Assembly: GCA_003447295.1 (NCBI GenBank)
Contig: DLZQ01000063.1
Span: 1 to 41,527 of the forward strand
DNA: 41,527 nt
Direction of reading: 5' to 3'
From: Lachnospiraceae bacterium
GTDB taxonomy: Bacteria > Bacillota > Clostridia > Lachnospirales > Lachnospiraceae
In this document: in pieces, positions 25,969-34,318 of the stretch
Numbering within the stretch: position 1 is the first letter of the stretch
Layout: each line of letters begins with the position of its first letter
The notes under the pieces: generated by a model
Told to the model about the DNA's origin: nothing
Seen by the model: only the letters and a program-made list of their open reading frames with translations
Databases searched by the model: none
Made by a program: the position numbers and the translations under genes

Positions 25969-26717
25969 CAGGAAAAAGTCTGACAGGACAAGTTGCTATT
26001 GTCACAGGAGCATCACGGGGCATCGGAAAAGCAGTGGCACAAGCATTGGCAGCAGAAGGAGCCACGGTGATCATTAATTATAATGGCTCTGCAGAGGCGG
26101 CAGAAGCAGTGGCGACGGACATCCGAAGCCAAGGCGGCGTGGCGGAGGCTGTGAAGTGCAATGTTGCGGATTTTGCAGAGAGTGAAGCCTTTGTAAAGGC
26201 AGTAACAGAGAAATACGGCAGAGTTGACATCCTTGTCAATAACGCCGGGATCACGCGGGACAATCTGATCGTGCGGATGACGGAAGAAGAATTCAATGCA
26301 GTCCTGGATACAAATCTGAAAGGCGCATTTCACATGATCCGGCATTTGACGAAGACCTTTATGAAGCAGAGATATGGCAAGATCATCAATATCTCTTCTG
26401 TCAGTGGCATCGTCGGGAATGCCGGGCAGGCTAATTATTCCGCCTCCAAGGCGGGACTGATCGGTCTGACGAAAAGCGTAGCAAGAGAACTGGCATCCCG
26501 GAATATCTGTGTGAATGCCGTGGCACCGGGATTTATCCGGACAGATATGACAGACAAGCTGCCGGAGGCGGTACAGGATAATGCGGTCGGACAGATCCCG
26601 CTTAAGAAAATGGGAAGACCGGAGGATGTCGCACAGGCGGTTCTGTTCCTGGCAGGAAATGCCTCGGACTATATCACCGGACAGGTGCTGTGCGTGGACG
26701 GCGGTATGGCGATGTAA
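25962..26717 (+). CDS. fabG: 3-oxoacyl-ACP reductase
   Basis: This short-chain dehydrogenase of 251 residues reduces beta-ketoacyl-ACP with NADPH. The cofactor motif TGASRGIGKA lies near the N-terminus, NNAG follows, and the catalytic Tyr159 and Lys163 are in NYSASK. The PGFIRTDMT and DGGMAM blocks near the end are typical. The ATG lies inside the end of fabD, with GGAGG upstream. It is part of the fab cluster. Confidence 0.95.
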   Translation: MLTGKSLTGQVAIVTGASRGIGKAVAQALAAEGATVIINYNGSAEAAEAVATDIRSQGGVAEAVKCNVADFAESEAFVKAVTEKYGRVDILVNNAGITRDNLIVRMTEEEFNAVLDTNLKGAFHMIRHLTKTFMKQRYGKIINISSVSGIVGNAGQANYSASKAGLIGLTKSVARELASRNICVNAVAPGFIRTDMTDKLPEAVQDNAVGQIPLKKMGRPEDVAQAVLFLAGNASDYITGQVLCVDGGMAM

Positions 26718-26815
26718 AAACAAGTCCTACAACAGGAATGCAGAATAGAAAAATATGTCCGCTAACGATACAGCAGGATAGAAAATAAGTCAGGACGCGA
26801 GGGAGTATATCACGT

Positions 26816-28057
26816 ATGGGTAAAAATAGAAGAGTTGTAATAACAGGTATGGGAGCCATCACTCCTATTGGAAACAGCGTAGAGGAATTCTGGAATGGTA
26901 TCAAAGAGGGCAAGACCGGATTTGGTCCTATAACCTATTTTGATACTGCGGATTACCGTTGTAAGCTGGCGGCGGAAGTGAAGGATTTTGATCCTACACA
27001 ATATATGGACAAAAAATCCGCCCGTAGAATGGAGCAGTTCTGCCAGTTCGCAGTAGCAGCTGCAGGACAGGCGATCGCAGATGCAGGTCTTACTATGGAA
27101 CAGGAAGATCCGTATATGGTGGGCTGCAGTGTGGGAAGCGGCATCGGAAGCTTACAGGCCATGGAGCGGGAATATGACCGCTTGAAGGAGAAAGGCCCCG
27201 GCAGGGTAGGCCCCATGCTGGTGCCTCTCATGATCTCCAACATGGCAGCAGGTAATGTCAGCATTGCCTATGGGCTGAAGGGCAAGAGTCTGAACGTTGT
27301 GACTGCCTGTGCAACCGGTACACATTCCATCGGAGAAGCATATCGTACGATCCAGTACGGTGATGCAGACGTGATGGTAGCCGGAGGAACGGAAAGTTCT
27401 ATTACACCCATCGGCATTGCCGGATTTTCCGCACTGACAGCATTGTCGTTTAGTGAAGATCCTCAGAGAGCTTCTATTCCTTTCGATAAAGACCGCAATG
27501 GTTTCGTTATGGGAGAAGGCTCGGCGGTAGTGGTACTGGAAGAGCTGGAGCATGCAAAGAGACGCGGAGCAAAAATCTATGCGGAGCTGATCGGTTATGG
27601 CTGTTCTTCGGATGCTTACCATATTACATCCCCAGCGGAGGACGGCAGCGGAGCAGCCACCGCCATGCTGAATGCCTTAAAAGACGGCGGTGTGGCGCCG
27701 GAGGAGCTTACTTATATTAATGCACACGGAACCAGCACTCATCATAATGACCTGTTCGAGACCAGAGCTATCAAGCTCGCATTTGGAGAACATGCTTATG
27801 ATCTGAAGATCAATTCCACCAAATCCATGGTAGGGCATCTTTTAGGAGCAGCGGGTGCAGTGGAATTCGTCGCCTGCGTAAAAGAAATTCAGGAAGGCTA
27901 TATCCATCGTACCGTTGGACTGCGTGAGACGGAGGAGGAACTGGATCTGAATTACTGCAGAGACAGCTACGAAGAAGAGGTTCCTTATGCACTGACCAAT
28001 TCGTTGGGCTTCGGCGGACATAATGCCAGTCTGTTGCTAAAGAAGTACATGGAATAA
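26816..28057 (+). CDS. fabF: beta-ketoacyl-ACP synthase II
   Basis: This 413-residue condensing enzyme elongates acyl chains with malonyl-ACP. The catalytic triad is Cys165 (TACATG), His304 (NAHGTST) and His341 (VGHLLGAAG). The N-terminus VVITGMGAITPIG is characteristic of KAS II. GAGGGAG lies upstream of the ATG. The gap of 98 bases from fabG has no clear promoter. Confidence 0.95.
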   Translation: MGKNRRVVITGMGAITPIGNSVEEFWNGIKEGKTGFGPITYFDTADYRCKLAAEVKDFDPTQYMDKKSARRMEQFCQFAVAAAGQAIADAGLTMEQEDPYMVGCSVGSGIGSLQAMEREYDRLKEKGPGRVGPMLVPLMISNMAAGNVSIAYGLKGKSLNVVTACATGTHSIGEAYRTIQYGDADVMVAGGTESSITPIGIAGFSALTALSFSEDPQRASIPFDKDRNGFVMGEGSAVVVLEELEHAKRRGAKIYAELIGYGCSSDAYHITSPAEDGSGAATAMLNALKDGGVAPEELTYINAHGTSTHHNDLFETRAIKLAFGEHAYDLKINSTKSMVGHLLGAAGAVEFVACVKEIQEGYIHRTVGLRETEEELDLNYCRDSYEEEVPYALTNSLGFGGHNASLLLKKYME

Positions 28058-28117
28058 TCGTAACGGAATGCGAAGGGGCATCTGCTGGCAAGATGCTATT
28101 TGCGGAACGGAGGAATA

Positions 28118-28546
28118 ATGTCAGTATATAACACCCAGGAAATCATGGAGATTCTGCCCCACAGACATCCCTTTCTGCTGATCGATACTATCGAAGAGCT
28201 GGAGCCCGGTGTCAGAGCGGTGGGACGCAAAAACGTAACCTTCAATGAACCGTATTTTGCCGGACATTTTCCGGGAAATCCGGTGATGCCCGGAGTACTG
28301 ATCCTGGAGGCACTGGCCCAGACCGGGGCGGTGGCAATCCTGTCTCTGCCGGAGAACCGAGGCAAGACAGCTTATTTTGCAGGGATTGACAAGGCAAAAT
28401 TCAAACAGATGGTGCGTCCCGGAGACACCTTGGAACTGGAGACCACCATTATCCGCAGTAAGGGACCGATAGGTGTCGGGGAAGCGATCGCCACGGTGAA
28501 TGGAAAACTGGCGGCGAAAGCAGAGCTTACCTTTGCGGTAAAGTGA
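28118..28546 (+). CDS. fabZ: 3-hydroxyacyl-ACP dehydratase
   Basis: This 142-residue hotdog-fold enzyme removes water from beta-hydroxyacyl-ACP. Catalytic His50 is in [10 protein letters not shown] and Glu64 in [11 protein letters not shown] 28118 has GGAGG 4-5 bases upstream and gives the canonical length; the longer frame from 28100 has no site. A small GCATCT/AGATGC hairpin (28078-28096) lies just before it. In many Clostridia accB and accC flank this gene; neither is present here. Confidence 0.95.
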   Translation: MSVYNTQEIMEILPHRHPFLLIDTIEELEPGVRAVGRKNVTFNEPYFAGHFPGNPVMPGVLILEALAQTGAVAILSLPENRGKTAYFAGIDKAKFKQMVRPGDTLELETTIIRSKGPIGVGEAIATVNGKLAAKAELTFAVK

Positions 28547-28625
28547 TACAACAGCCTGCATATCCGGCAGACAGGGAGACTTGTCAGGGCAAGAGGATGA
28601 ATATTGCAGGATAAGAGGTGCAAGT

Positions 28626-30281
28626 ATGGGAAATGTAACGATAGAAACAGAGATCAAATGCCCGAAATGTAAGAAAATGATAAACAGAGACCGGGCAGCG
28701 AAAAATAAATATGTCTGCTATGAGTGTGGTTATTATTTCCGGGTAAAGACCCACAACCGGATCCGCATGGTGGCAGACCGGAAAAGCTTTCAGCCTTGGT
28801 TCGAGGAGATAGAAGAGAGCAATCCACTGAACTATGAGGGTTATGAAGAAAAGCTGTCGGAGGCCAGGGAAAAATCCGGCGTGAAAGAAGCGGTGACCGT
28901 AGGTGAATGCGAGATCTATGGGGAAAAGGCTGTGATCGGCATCTGCGAATCTAAATTTATGATGGGCAGTATGGGACATGTGGTCGGCGAGAAAGTCACC
29001 CGGGCAATTGAAAAGGCGACAGAATTGCGGCTGCCCGTATTTTTGTTCTGTTGTTCCGGTGGTGCGAGAATGCAGGAGGGAATTGTGTCGCTGATGCAGA
29101 TGGCAAAGACCGCAGCAGCGATCAAACGCCATGGAGAAGCAGGACTTCTCTACGCGACTATTTTGACGGATCCCACCACAGGTGGTGTAACGGCCAGTTT
29201 TGCCATGCTGGGAGATGTGATCATGGCGGAACCGGGAGCCTTGATCGGCTTCGCAGGACCGAGAGTCATTAAACAGACTCTGGGACAGCGTCTCCCTGAC
29301 GGCTTCCAGACAGCGGAATTTTTACAGGAGCATGGTTTTGTGGACGGTATCGTCCGCCGGGAGAATCTGAAGAAGACCTTATATTTCCTGATCACGACGC
29401 ATCGGTGCAGTGAGGGGAATTATGCGGATTTTAAGAAAAATATTGACTTCCATTTTGAACCTACGGAGATTGTGAAGGAACGGTCATTCCTGACACTTCC
29501 CAGAACAGCATGGGAAAAGGTCAAGACCGTCCGGAGAGTGGACAGACCGGCAGCAACCGATTATATTCCCTATATTTTCGATTATGTAGTGGAAGCTCAC
29601 GGAGACCGTTATTATGGGGATGATAAAGCGCTGGTAGGTGCGGTGGCATTCCTGGACGGGCAGCCGGTCACGGTGCTGGCAGATGTGAAGGGCAAGGATT
29701 TTGCGGAGTGTGCCAGACGCAATTACGGAATGCCCATGCCGGAGGGGTATCGTAAGGCACTGCGCCTGATGAAACAGGCGGAGAAATTCCACCGCCCCAT
29801 TATCAGCTTTGTAAACACGCCGGGAGCCTTCTGCGGTGTGGAGGCGGAGGAGAGAGGTCAGGGCGAGGCCATTGCCCGGAATCTGCTGGAGATGTCAGCC
29901 TTAAAAGTACCGGTATTGTGCATCCTTATCGGAGAAGGCGGCAGTGGCGGAGCATTGGCTACGGCGGTAGGCAATGAGGTGTGGATGATGGAAAATGCCA
30001 CCTACTCGATCCTGTCTCCCGAAGGCTTTGCTTCTATATTATGGAAGGATGCTGACCGTGCCAGAGAAGCCAGTGAAGTCATGAATATTACTTCGGAAGA
30101 TCTGAAACGGCTTGGTGTTATTGAGCGGATCGTACCGGAATACGGCGGGGCAGACCAAAGTACCGTGGAGGCCATCGGTGGGTATCTCAAGGAACATATC
30201 AAGGAATTTCTGCAAAAATATACCGGCATGACCGGTGAACAGATCGCAGAGGAACGTTATGAAAGGTTTCGCAAGTATTAA
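28626..30281 (+). CDS. acetyl-CoA carboxylase carboxyltransferase, fused beta and alpha subunits (AccD-AccA)
   Basis: This 551-residue protein joins both carboxyltransferase subunits in one chain. The AccD half starts with a zinc ribbon (Cys12, Cys15, Cys31, Cys34) and continues with the [12 protein letters not shown] and [17 protein letters not shown] blocks. The AccA half begins near residue 285 ([14 protein letters not shown]) and has [19 protein letters not shown] and [13 protein letters not shown]. The product would move carboxyl from biotin to acetyl-CoA, giving malonyl-CoA for FabD. ATG 28626 has AGAGGTG upstream and starts just before the zinc ribbon. The biotin carrier and biotin carboxylase must be encoded elsewhere. 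Confidence 0.93.
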   Translation: MGNVTIETEIKCPKCKKMINRDRAAKNKYVCYECGYYFRVKTHNRIRMVADRKSFQPWFEEIEESNPLNYEGYEEKLSEAREKSGVKEAVTVGECEIYGEKAVIGICESKFMMGSMGHVVGEKVTRAIEKATELRLPVFLFCCSGGARMQEGIVSLMQMAKTAAAIKRHGEAGLLYATILTDPTTGGVTASFAMLGDVIMAEPGALIGFAGPRVIKQTLGQRLPDGFQTAEFLQEHGFVDGIVRRENLKKTLYFLITTHRCSEGNYADFKKNIDFHFEPTEIVKERSFLTLPRTAWEKVKTVRRVDRPAATDYIPYIFDYVVEAHGDRYYGDDKALVGAVAFLDGQPVTVLADVKGKDFAECARRNYGMPMPEGYRKALRLMKQAEKFHRPIISFVNTPGAFCGVEAEERGQGEAIARNLLEMSALKVPVLCILIGEGGSGGALATAVGNEVWMMENATYSILSPEGFASILWKDADRAREASEVMNITSEDLKRLGVIERIVPEYGGADQSTVEAIGGYLKEHIKEFLQKYTGMTGEQIAEERYERFRKY

Positions 30282-30305
30282 AGCGGTAACGAGAGGTGAT
30301 GTGGG

Positions 30306-31367
30306 ATGAAGCACGGAAAAATGATCCTGGGGGAATTACATGCAGATATTCCCGTGATCCAGGGAGGCATGGGTGTGGGAATCAGCCTGTCCGGTCTGGC
30401 GGGAGCAGTGGCTGCGGCAGGTGGGATCGGCATCATTTCTACTGCCCAGATCGGTTTCCGGGAGTCGGATTTTGACAGAGATTCCATCGCCTGTAATCTG
30501 CGTACTATCGGAAAAGAAATAGAAAAAGCAAGGCAGATCGCAAGAGGCGGTATCGTCGGTGTTAACATCATGGTGGCAACACAACGCTACGAGGATTATG
30601 TCAGGGCAGCAGTGCTGGCAGGTACTGACTGTATTATCTCCGGAGCCGGACTGCCGTTAGATCTGCCCGGAATCGTGGCAGAGACGGAGGATAGGATGGC
30701 CGGGCGCAGCCACCGGACGATGTTAGCGCCGATCGTGTCGAGCCCCCGTGCCCTGTCGGTCGTCACGAAATACTGGATGAAAAAATACGACAGAAAGCCG
30801 GACTTTATCGTGGCGGAGGGACCACTGGCGGGAGGACATCTGGGATTTAAGCGGGAAGAACTGGATGCGTATACACCGCAGACATATGAGAAGGAACTTA
30901 CGGCAATGATCCGGCAGGCGGCAGAACTGGGGATTCCTCTGATTGCTGCGGGCGGTATTTATGACCGGAGGGATCTGGAGCACTGCCTGTCCCTCGGGGC
31001 TGCGGGGGTACAGATGGGTACCCGGTTCGTGACCACACGGGAATGTGATGCGGCGGATGCATATAAGCAGGCATATCTCGGCGCACGGAAAGAAGACATT
31101 GTCATTGTGAAAAGCCCTGTGGGAATGCCGGGGAGAGCCATACGGAATGCTTTTCTGGAAAAAGTGGCATCCGGGGAACGGTTTATGACCGGATGTAGAC
31201 ATTGCATTAAGACCTGCGACCCGAAGACGGCGCCTTATTGCATCACCAGAGCGTTGATCAATGCAGCAACGGGAGATGTGGATAATGGACTGCTGTTCTG
31301 TGGCAGCAATGCCTGGAGGGCACAGAAAATAGAAAGAACAGTGGATATCATGGAGGAAATGGCGTGA
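30306..31367 (+). CDS. second FabK/nitronate monooxygenase-like flavoprotein with C-terminal Cys motif
   Basis: This 353-residue protein has the FMN-binding TIM-barrel of the FabK/nitronate monooxygenase family: PVIQGGMGVGIS, GGIGIISTAQIG, GVNIMVA, VAEGPLAGGHLG and AAGGIYDRRD, GAAGVQMGTRF. Unlike the FabK at 23906, it carries a C-terminal extension with Cys297, Cys300, Cys304 and Cys312 (C-x2-C-x3-C-x7-C), suggesting an iron-sulfur or zinc site. It lies between accDA and fabH and overlaps fabH by four bases, so it is made with the fatty-acid enzymes. It could be an alternative enoyl reductase or a related flavin reductase; sequence alone does not settle this. Confidence 0.85.
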   Translation: MKHGKMILGELHADIPVIQGGMGVGISLSGLAGAVAAAGGIGIISTAQIGFRESDFDRDSIACNLRTIGKEIEKARQIARGGIVGVNIMVATQRYEDYVRAAVLAGTDCIISGAGLPLDLPGIVAETEDRMAGRSHRTMLAPIVSSPRALSVVTKYWMKKYDRKPDFIVAEGPLAGGHLGFKREELDAYTPQTYEKELTAMIRQAAELGIPLIAAGGIYDRRDLEHCLSLGAAGVQMGTRFVTTRECDAADAYKQAYLGARKEDIVIVKSPVGMPGRAIRNAFLEKVASGERFMTGCRHCIKTCDPKTAPYCITRALINAATGDVDNGLLFCGSNAWRAQKIERTVDIMEEMA

Positions 31368-32428
31368 GGACCATAAGAATCACCGGAACCGGAAGTGCAC
31401 TTCCGGGAAGGATTGTTACAAATAAAGAATTGGAGCAGATGGTGGAAACCTCGGATGAATGGATCCGCGAGAGAACCGGTATCGGTGAGCGTCATGTGTC
31501 TGTGGGTGAGACAGTTGTGACACTTGCGTCAGAAGCAGCCCGTAAAGCGCTGGAACAGGCAGGAAAAAGAGCGGAAGAGATTGACCTGATCCTGGTGGCA
31601 ACCTGTTCTCCGGAGCAGTATCTGCCCTGCTGTGCCTGCCAGGTGCAGGCGGACATCGGCGCAGTGAATGCACTGGCTTTTGATGTGAATGCGGCCTGTT
31701 CCGGATTTTTATTTGCCCTGAATACTGCGGATGCTTATCTGCGGATGGGACTTGCAGAAAATGCACTGATCATCGGCAGTGAGGTGCTGTCCAAGCTGGT
31801 GGACTGGACGGACCGGAGCAGCTGTATTCTGTTCGGAGACGGTGCCGGAGCGGTAGTCGTAGAACGATGCAAGGCAGAGTCCCGAGCGGTGGAATACGGT
31901 AACGCTTTGGCGGAGACAGAGGAGAAACGGATACCTGCAGCAGGCATTCTGGGACGGGCGCTTCATTCCGACGGCACCGGCGGTGGAGTACTGCAATGTG
32001 GAGCGAGAGAACTGACAACCCCCTATGCAAGGACTTCAGCGGCAAAAACAGACCAAAACCAGCCGGCGAACGACAGAGAACATTATATTCAAATGGATGG
32101 ACAGGAAGTATATCGTTTCGCTACCAGACGGGTACCGCAGTGCATCGAGGAAGCGCTGTCAGATGCCGGACTTGCTGTGCCGGATATTGATATGTTCGTA
32201 TTACATCAGGCCAACGCACGTATTATTGATGCAGTGGCGAAACGCCTTCATGCGGATCGCAAAAAATTTCCCACAAATCTGGAGCGGGTAGGCAATCTGT
32301 CCTCCGCTTCCATTCCGGTGCTTCTGGATGAACTGCACAGGCAGGGAAAGCTGCACCGCGGTGACCGCATCGTTCTGGCGGGATTCGGCGCCGGACTTAC
32401 GATTGGGGCTTGCGTGATGACCTGGTAG
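31364..32428 (+). CDS. fabH: beta-ketoacyl-ACP synthase III
   Basis: This enzyme starts fatty-acid synthesis by joining acetyl-CoA (or another primer) with malonyl-ACP. The triad is Cys112 (NAACSGF), His281 (HQANAR) and Asn311 (GNLSSAS). At 354 residues it is longer than the usual ~320: the Cys-to-His distance is 37 residues greater than in E. coli FabH, because of extra sequence around 175-245. The GTG start overlaps the preceding stop (GTGA), with GGAGG upstream. fabH is commonly first in clostridial fab clusters; here it is last before fabT. Confidence 0.93.
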   Translation: MRTIRITGTGSALPGRIVTNKELEQMVETSDEWIRERTGIGERHVSVGETVVTLASEAARKALEQAGKRAEEIDLILVATCSPEQYLPCCACQVQADIGAVNALAFDVNAACSGFLFALNTADAYLRMGLAENALIIGSEVLSKLVDWTDRSSCILFGDGAGAVVVERCKAESRAVEYGNALAETEEKRIPAAGILGRALHSDGTGGGVLQCGARELTTPYARTSAAKTDQNQPANDREHYIQMDGQEVYRFATRRVPQCIEEALSDAGLAVPDIDMFVLHQANARIIDAVAKRLHADRKKFPTNLERVGNLSSASIPVLLDELHRQGKLHRGDRIVLAGFGAGLTIGACVMTW

Positions 32429-32429
32429 A

Positions 32430-32532
32430 CGATATACTGAAAATGATTCGGAGCGCCGTACACGATGGATATCTGTCGGAGAAGGCAGCTTCGAAAAATC
32501 TCGGACATACGACAGAGATATTTCAGATATCG
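32430..32532 (+). other. nested inverted repeats in the fabH-fabT gap
   Basis: CGATATACTGAAAAT (32430-32444) pairs imperfectly with ATATTTCAGATATCG (32518-32532). Inside, GGATATCTGTCG (32467-32478) pairs with CGACAGAGATAT (32510-32521). The two pairings share a few bases and may compete. The right arm ends 11 bases before the fabT start. Confidence 0.45.
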
Positions 32533-32543
32533 TAGAGGACACT

Positions 32544-32993
32544 ATGGAGAAGAGCAACAACCGGGTGCTGAATGAACTGCTGGTGAACCTGTTCCATAAC
32601 GTGATGGATGCAGAGGCAAAGGCGGTCATAACAGAAGAATTCAAGGATATTACGAATAATGATATGCACATTCTGGAGGCTATCGGCATCGAGGAACCAA
32701 AGAGTATGTCCCGGATCGCGGGGGAACTCCACGTCACCGTGGGAACCCTGACCACGAATATGAACAGCCTGGAGAAAAAAGGCTACCTGGAGCGTAACCG
32801 CAGCACACAGGACAAACGGGTGGTGCTGGTGACCCTGACAGAGAAGGGGCGGAAAGCCTTTTTCCATCACAGAGATTTCCACAGGAAAATGATCCATACG
32901 ATCATTCGGGATCTGGACGAGGAAGAAATGCAGACATTGATCAAATGTTTGGGAAAACTGGATACATTTTTCAGAGAAGGAAAAGAAGAGTAA
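32544..32993 (+). CDS. fabT: MarR family regulator of fatty-acid synthesis (FabT-like)
   Basis: This 149-residue winged-helix protein has the MarR DNA-binding core (MSRIAGELHVTVGTLTTNMNSLEKKGYL, split as MSRIAGELHVTVGTL and TTNMNSLEKKGYL) and a DKRVVLVTLTEKGRKAF wing. It closes the fab cluster, and the cluster promoter has a perfect FabT-type palindrome, so autoregulation of the whole cluster is likely. In streptococci FabT binds DNA better with acyl-ACP; whether that holds here is inference. GAGG precedes the ATG. An intrinsic terminator overlaps the stop codon. Confidence 0.88.
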   Translation: MEKSNNRVLNELLVNLFHNVMDAEAKAVITEEFKDITNNDMHILEAIGIEEPKSMSRIAGELHVTVGTLTTNMNSLEKKGYLERNRSTQDKRVVLVTLTEKGRKAFFHHRDFHRKMIHTIIRDLDEEEMQTLIKCLGKLDTFFREGKEE

Positions 32994-33016
32994 CCGTGAG
33001 GACGGCTGCTCTTTTT
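32987..33016 (+). terminator. intrinsic terminator of the fab cluster
   Basis: AGAG and CCGT pair with ACGG and CTCT around a GAGG loop, with a TAA/CTG internal loop, followed by TTTTT. The stem begins inside the last codons of fabT. Confidence 0.7.
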
Positions 33017-33092
33017 TGAGTATACGAAGTATACAAACCGGGTAGGAGACAGCCTGCTCGATTGGAAAAGCGTACGAAATCACAATAAACTA

Positions 33093-33121
33093 TTTTCAGA
33101 TGAAAACAAATGTATTAAAAT
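33093..33121 (+). promoter_or_regulatory. probable promoter of the phosphofructokinase gene
   Basis: TTTTCA (33093-33098) and TAAAAT (33116-33121) are 17 bp apart in an AT-rich region about 80 bases before the gene. The -35 is weak. Confidence 0.45.
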
Positions 33122-33201
33122 AGAAATAACGATTCAAAGTGTTGGATAGATATAGCAGACGCAAGAGAAAATAATGAAATATAGAAACGGAGGATCCTAC
33201 G

Positions 33202-34275
33202 ATGAAGAGAATCGGAATGTTAACGAGCGGTGGTGACTGTCAGGCCCTGAACGCAGCTATGAGAGGCGTGGTGAAAACCCTGGCGAACGGTAAGGAAGAG
33301 GTGGAGATCTATGGCTTCCTGGATGGTTACAGAGGACTGATCTACGGTAATTTCCGAATGCTGACGGACAAGGATTTCTCCGGTATTCTTACCAAGGGCG
33401 GAACAATCCTGGGAACCTCCCGTACTCCCTTCAAGACAATTCAGGATCCGGACCCTAACGGACTGAATAAAGTCGAAGCTATGAAGCAGAATTATTACAA
33501 GCTGCAGCTGGACTGCCTGGTGATCCTGGGTGGTAACGGTACGCACAAGACTGCAAACCTGCTGCGCAAGGAAGGACTGAATATCGTAACCCTGCCCAAG
33601 ACCATCGATAATGACCTGTGGGGTACTGATATGACCTTCGGTTTCCAGAGCGCGGTGGACATCGCTACAGATGCCATCGACTGCATCCATACCACAGCAG
33701 CTTCTCACGGCAGAGTATTTATCGTGGAAGTTATGGGACATAAGGTAGGATGGCTTACCCTGAATGCAGGTATGGCCGGCGGCGCGGATATCATTTTGAT
33801 TCCTGAGATTCCTTATGATATCGATAAGGTGATCGAGAAGATCGAAGACAGAGACAAAAAGGGCTGCCGTTTTACCATCATCGCGGTAGCCGAGGGCGCT
33901 ATTTCCAAGGAAGACGCTGCCCTTCCGAAAAAAGATTACAAGAAAAAGATGGAAAAATATCCGTTCCCTTCCGTATCCTATGAAGTGGCTGCGCAGATCC
34001 AGGAGAAGACCGGCAGAGAAGTACGTGTCACCGTACCCGGTCATATGCAGAGAGGCGGAAGCCCCTGCCCTTACGACAGAGTATTCGCCAGCCGCCTGGG
34101 CTCCGAGGCAGGCAAGCTGATCCTGGACAACCAGTACGGCTTCATGGTAGGCTATAAGAACCGTGAGATCGTAAGAGTTCCGTTAGAGGATGTAGCGGGG
34201 AAGCTTAAGACCGTGGACCCTGATGCCACCATCGTACAGGAGGCTAAGATGCTGGGTATCTGTTTTGGCGATTAA
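33202..34275 (+). CDS. 6-phosphofructokinase
   Basis: This 357-residue enzyme phosphorylates fructose 6-phosphate at C1. Conserved blocks are MLTSGGDCQALNAA, ILGTSRTPF, PKTIDND (Asp136 as base), and VEVMGHKVGWL. The donor-determining sites are mixed. E. coli Gly104 corresponds to Gly113 in GGNGT, as in ATP enzymes, while E. coli Gly124 corresponds to Lys133 in PKTIDND, as in pyrophosphate enzymes. In addition the Mg-binding Asp103 of E. coli is Asn112 here. The phosphoryl donor (ATP or pyrophosphate) is therefore uncertain. GGAGGATC precedes the start. dnaX begins 43 bases downstream. Confidence 0.9.
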   Translation: MKRIGMLTSGGDCQALNAAMRGVVKTLANGKEEVEIYGFLDGYRGLIYGNFRMLTDKDFSGILTKGGTILGTSRTPFKTIQDPDPNGLNKVEAMKQNYYKLQLDCLVILGGNGTHKTANLLRKEGLNIVTLPKTIDNDLWGTDMTFGFQSAVDIATDAIDCIHTTAASHGRVFIVEVMGHKVGWLTLNAGMAGGADIILIPEIPYDIDKVIEKIEDRDKKGCRFTIIAVAEGAISKEDAALPKKDYKKKMEKYPFPSVSYEVAAQIQEKTGREVRVTVPGHMQRGGSPCPYDRVFASRLGSEAGKLILDNQYGFMVGYKNREIVRVPLEDVAGKLKTVDPDATIVQEAKMLGICFGD

Positions 34276-34318
34276 GAAAGTCTTCACGGCAGAACAAAGT
34301 TAGGAAGAGAGAAAACAC

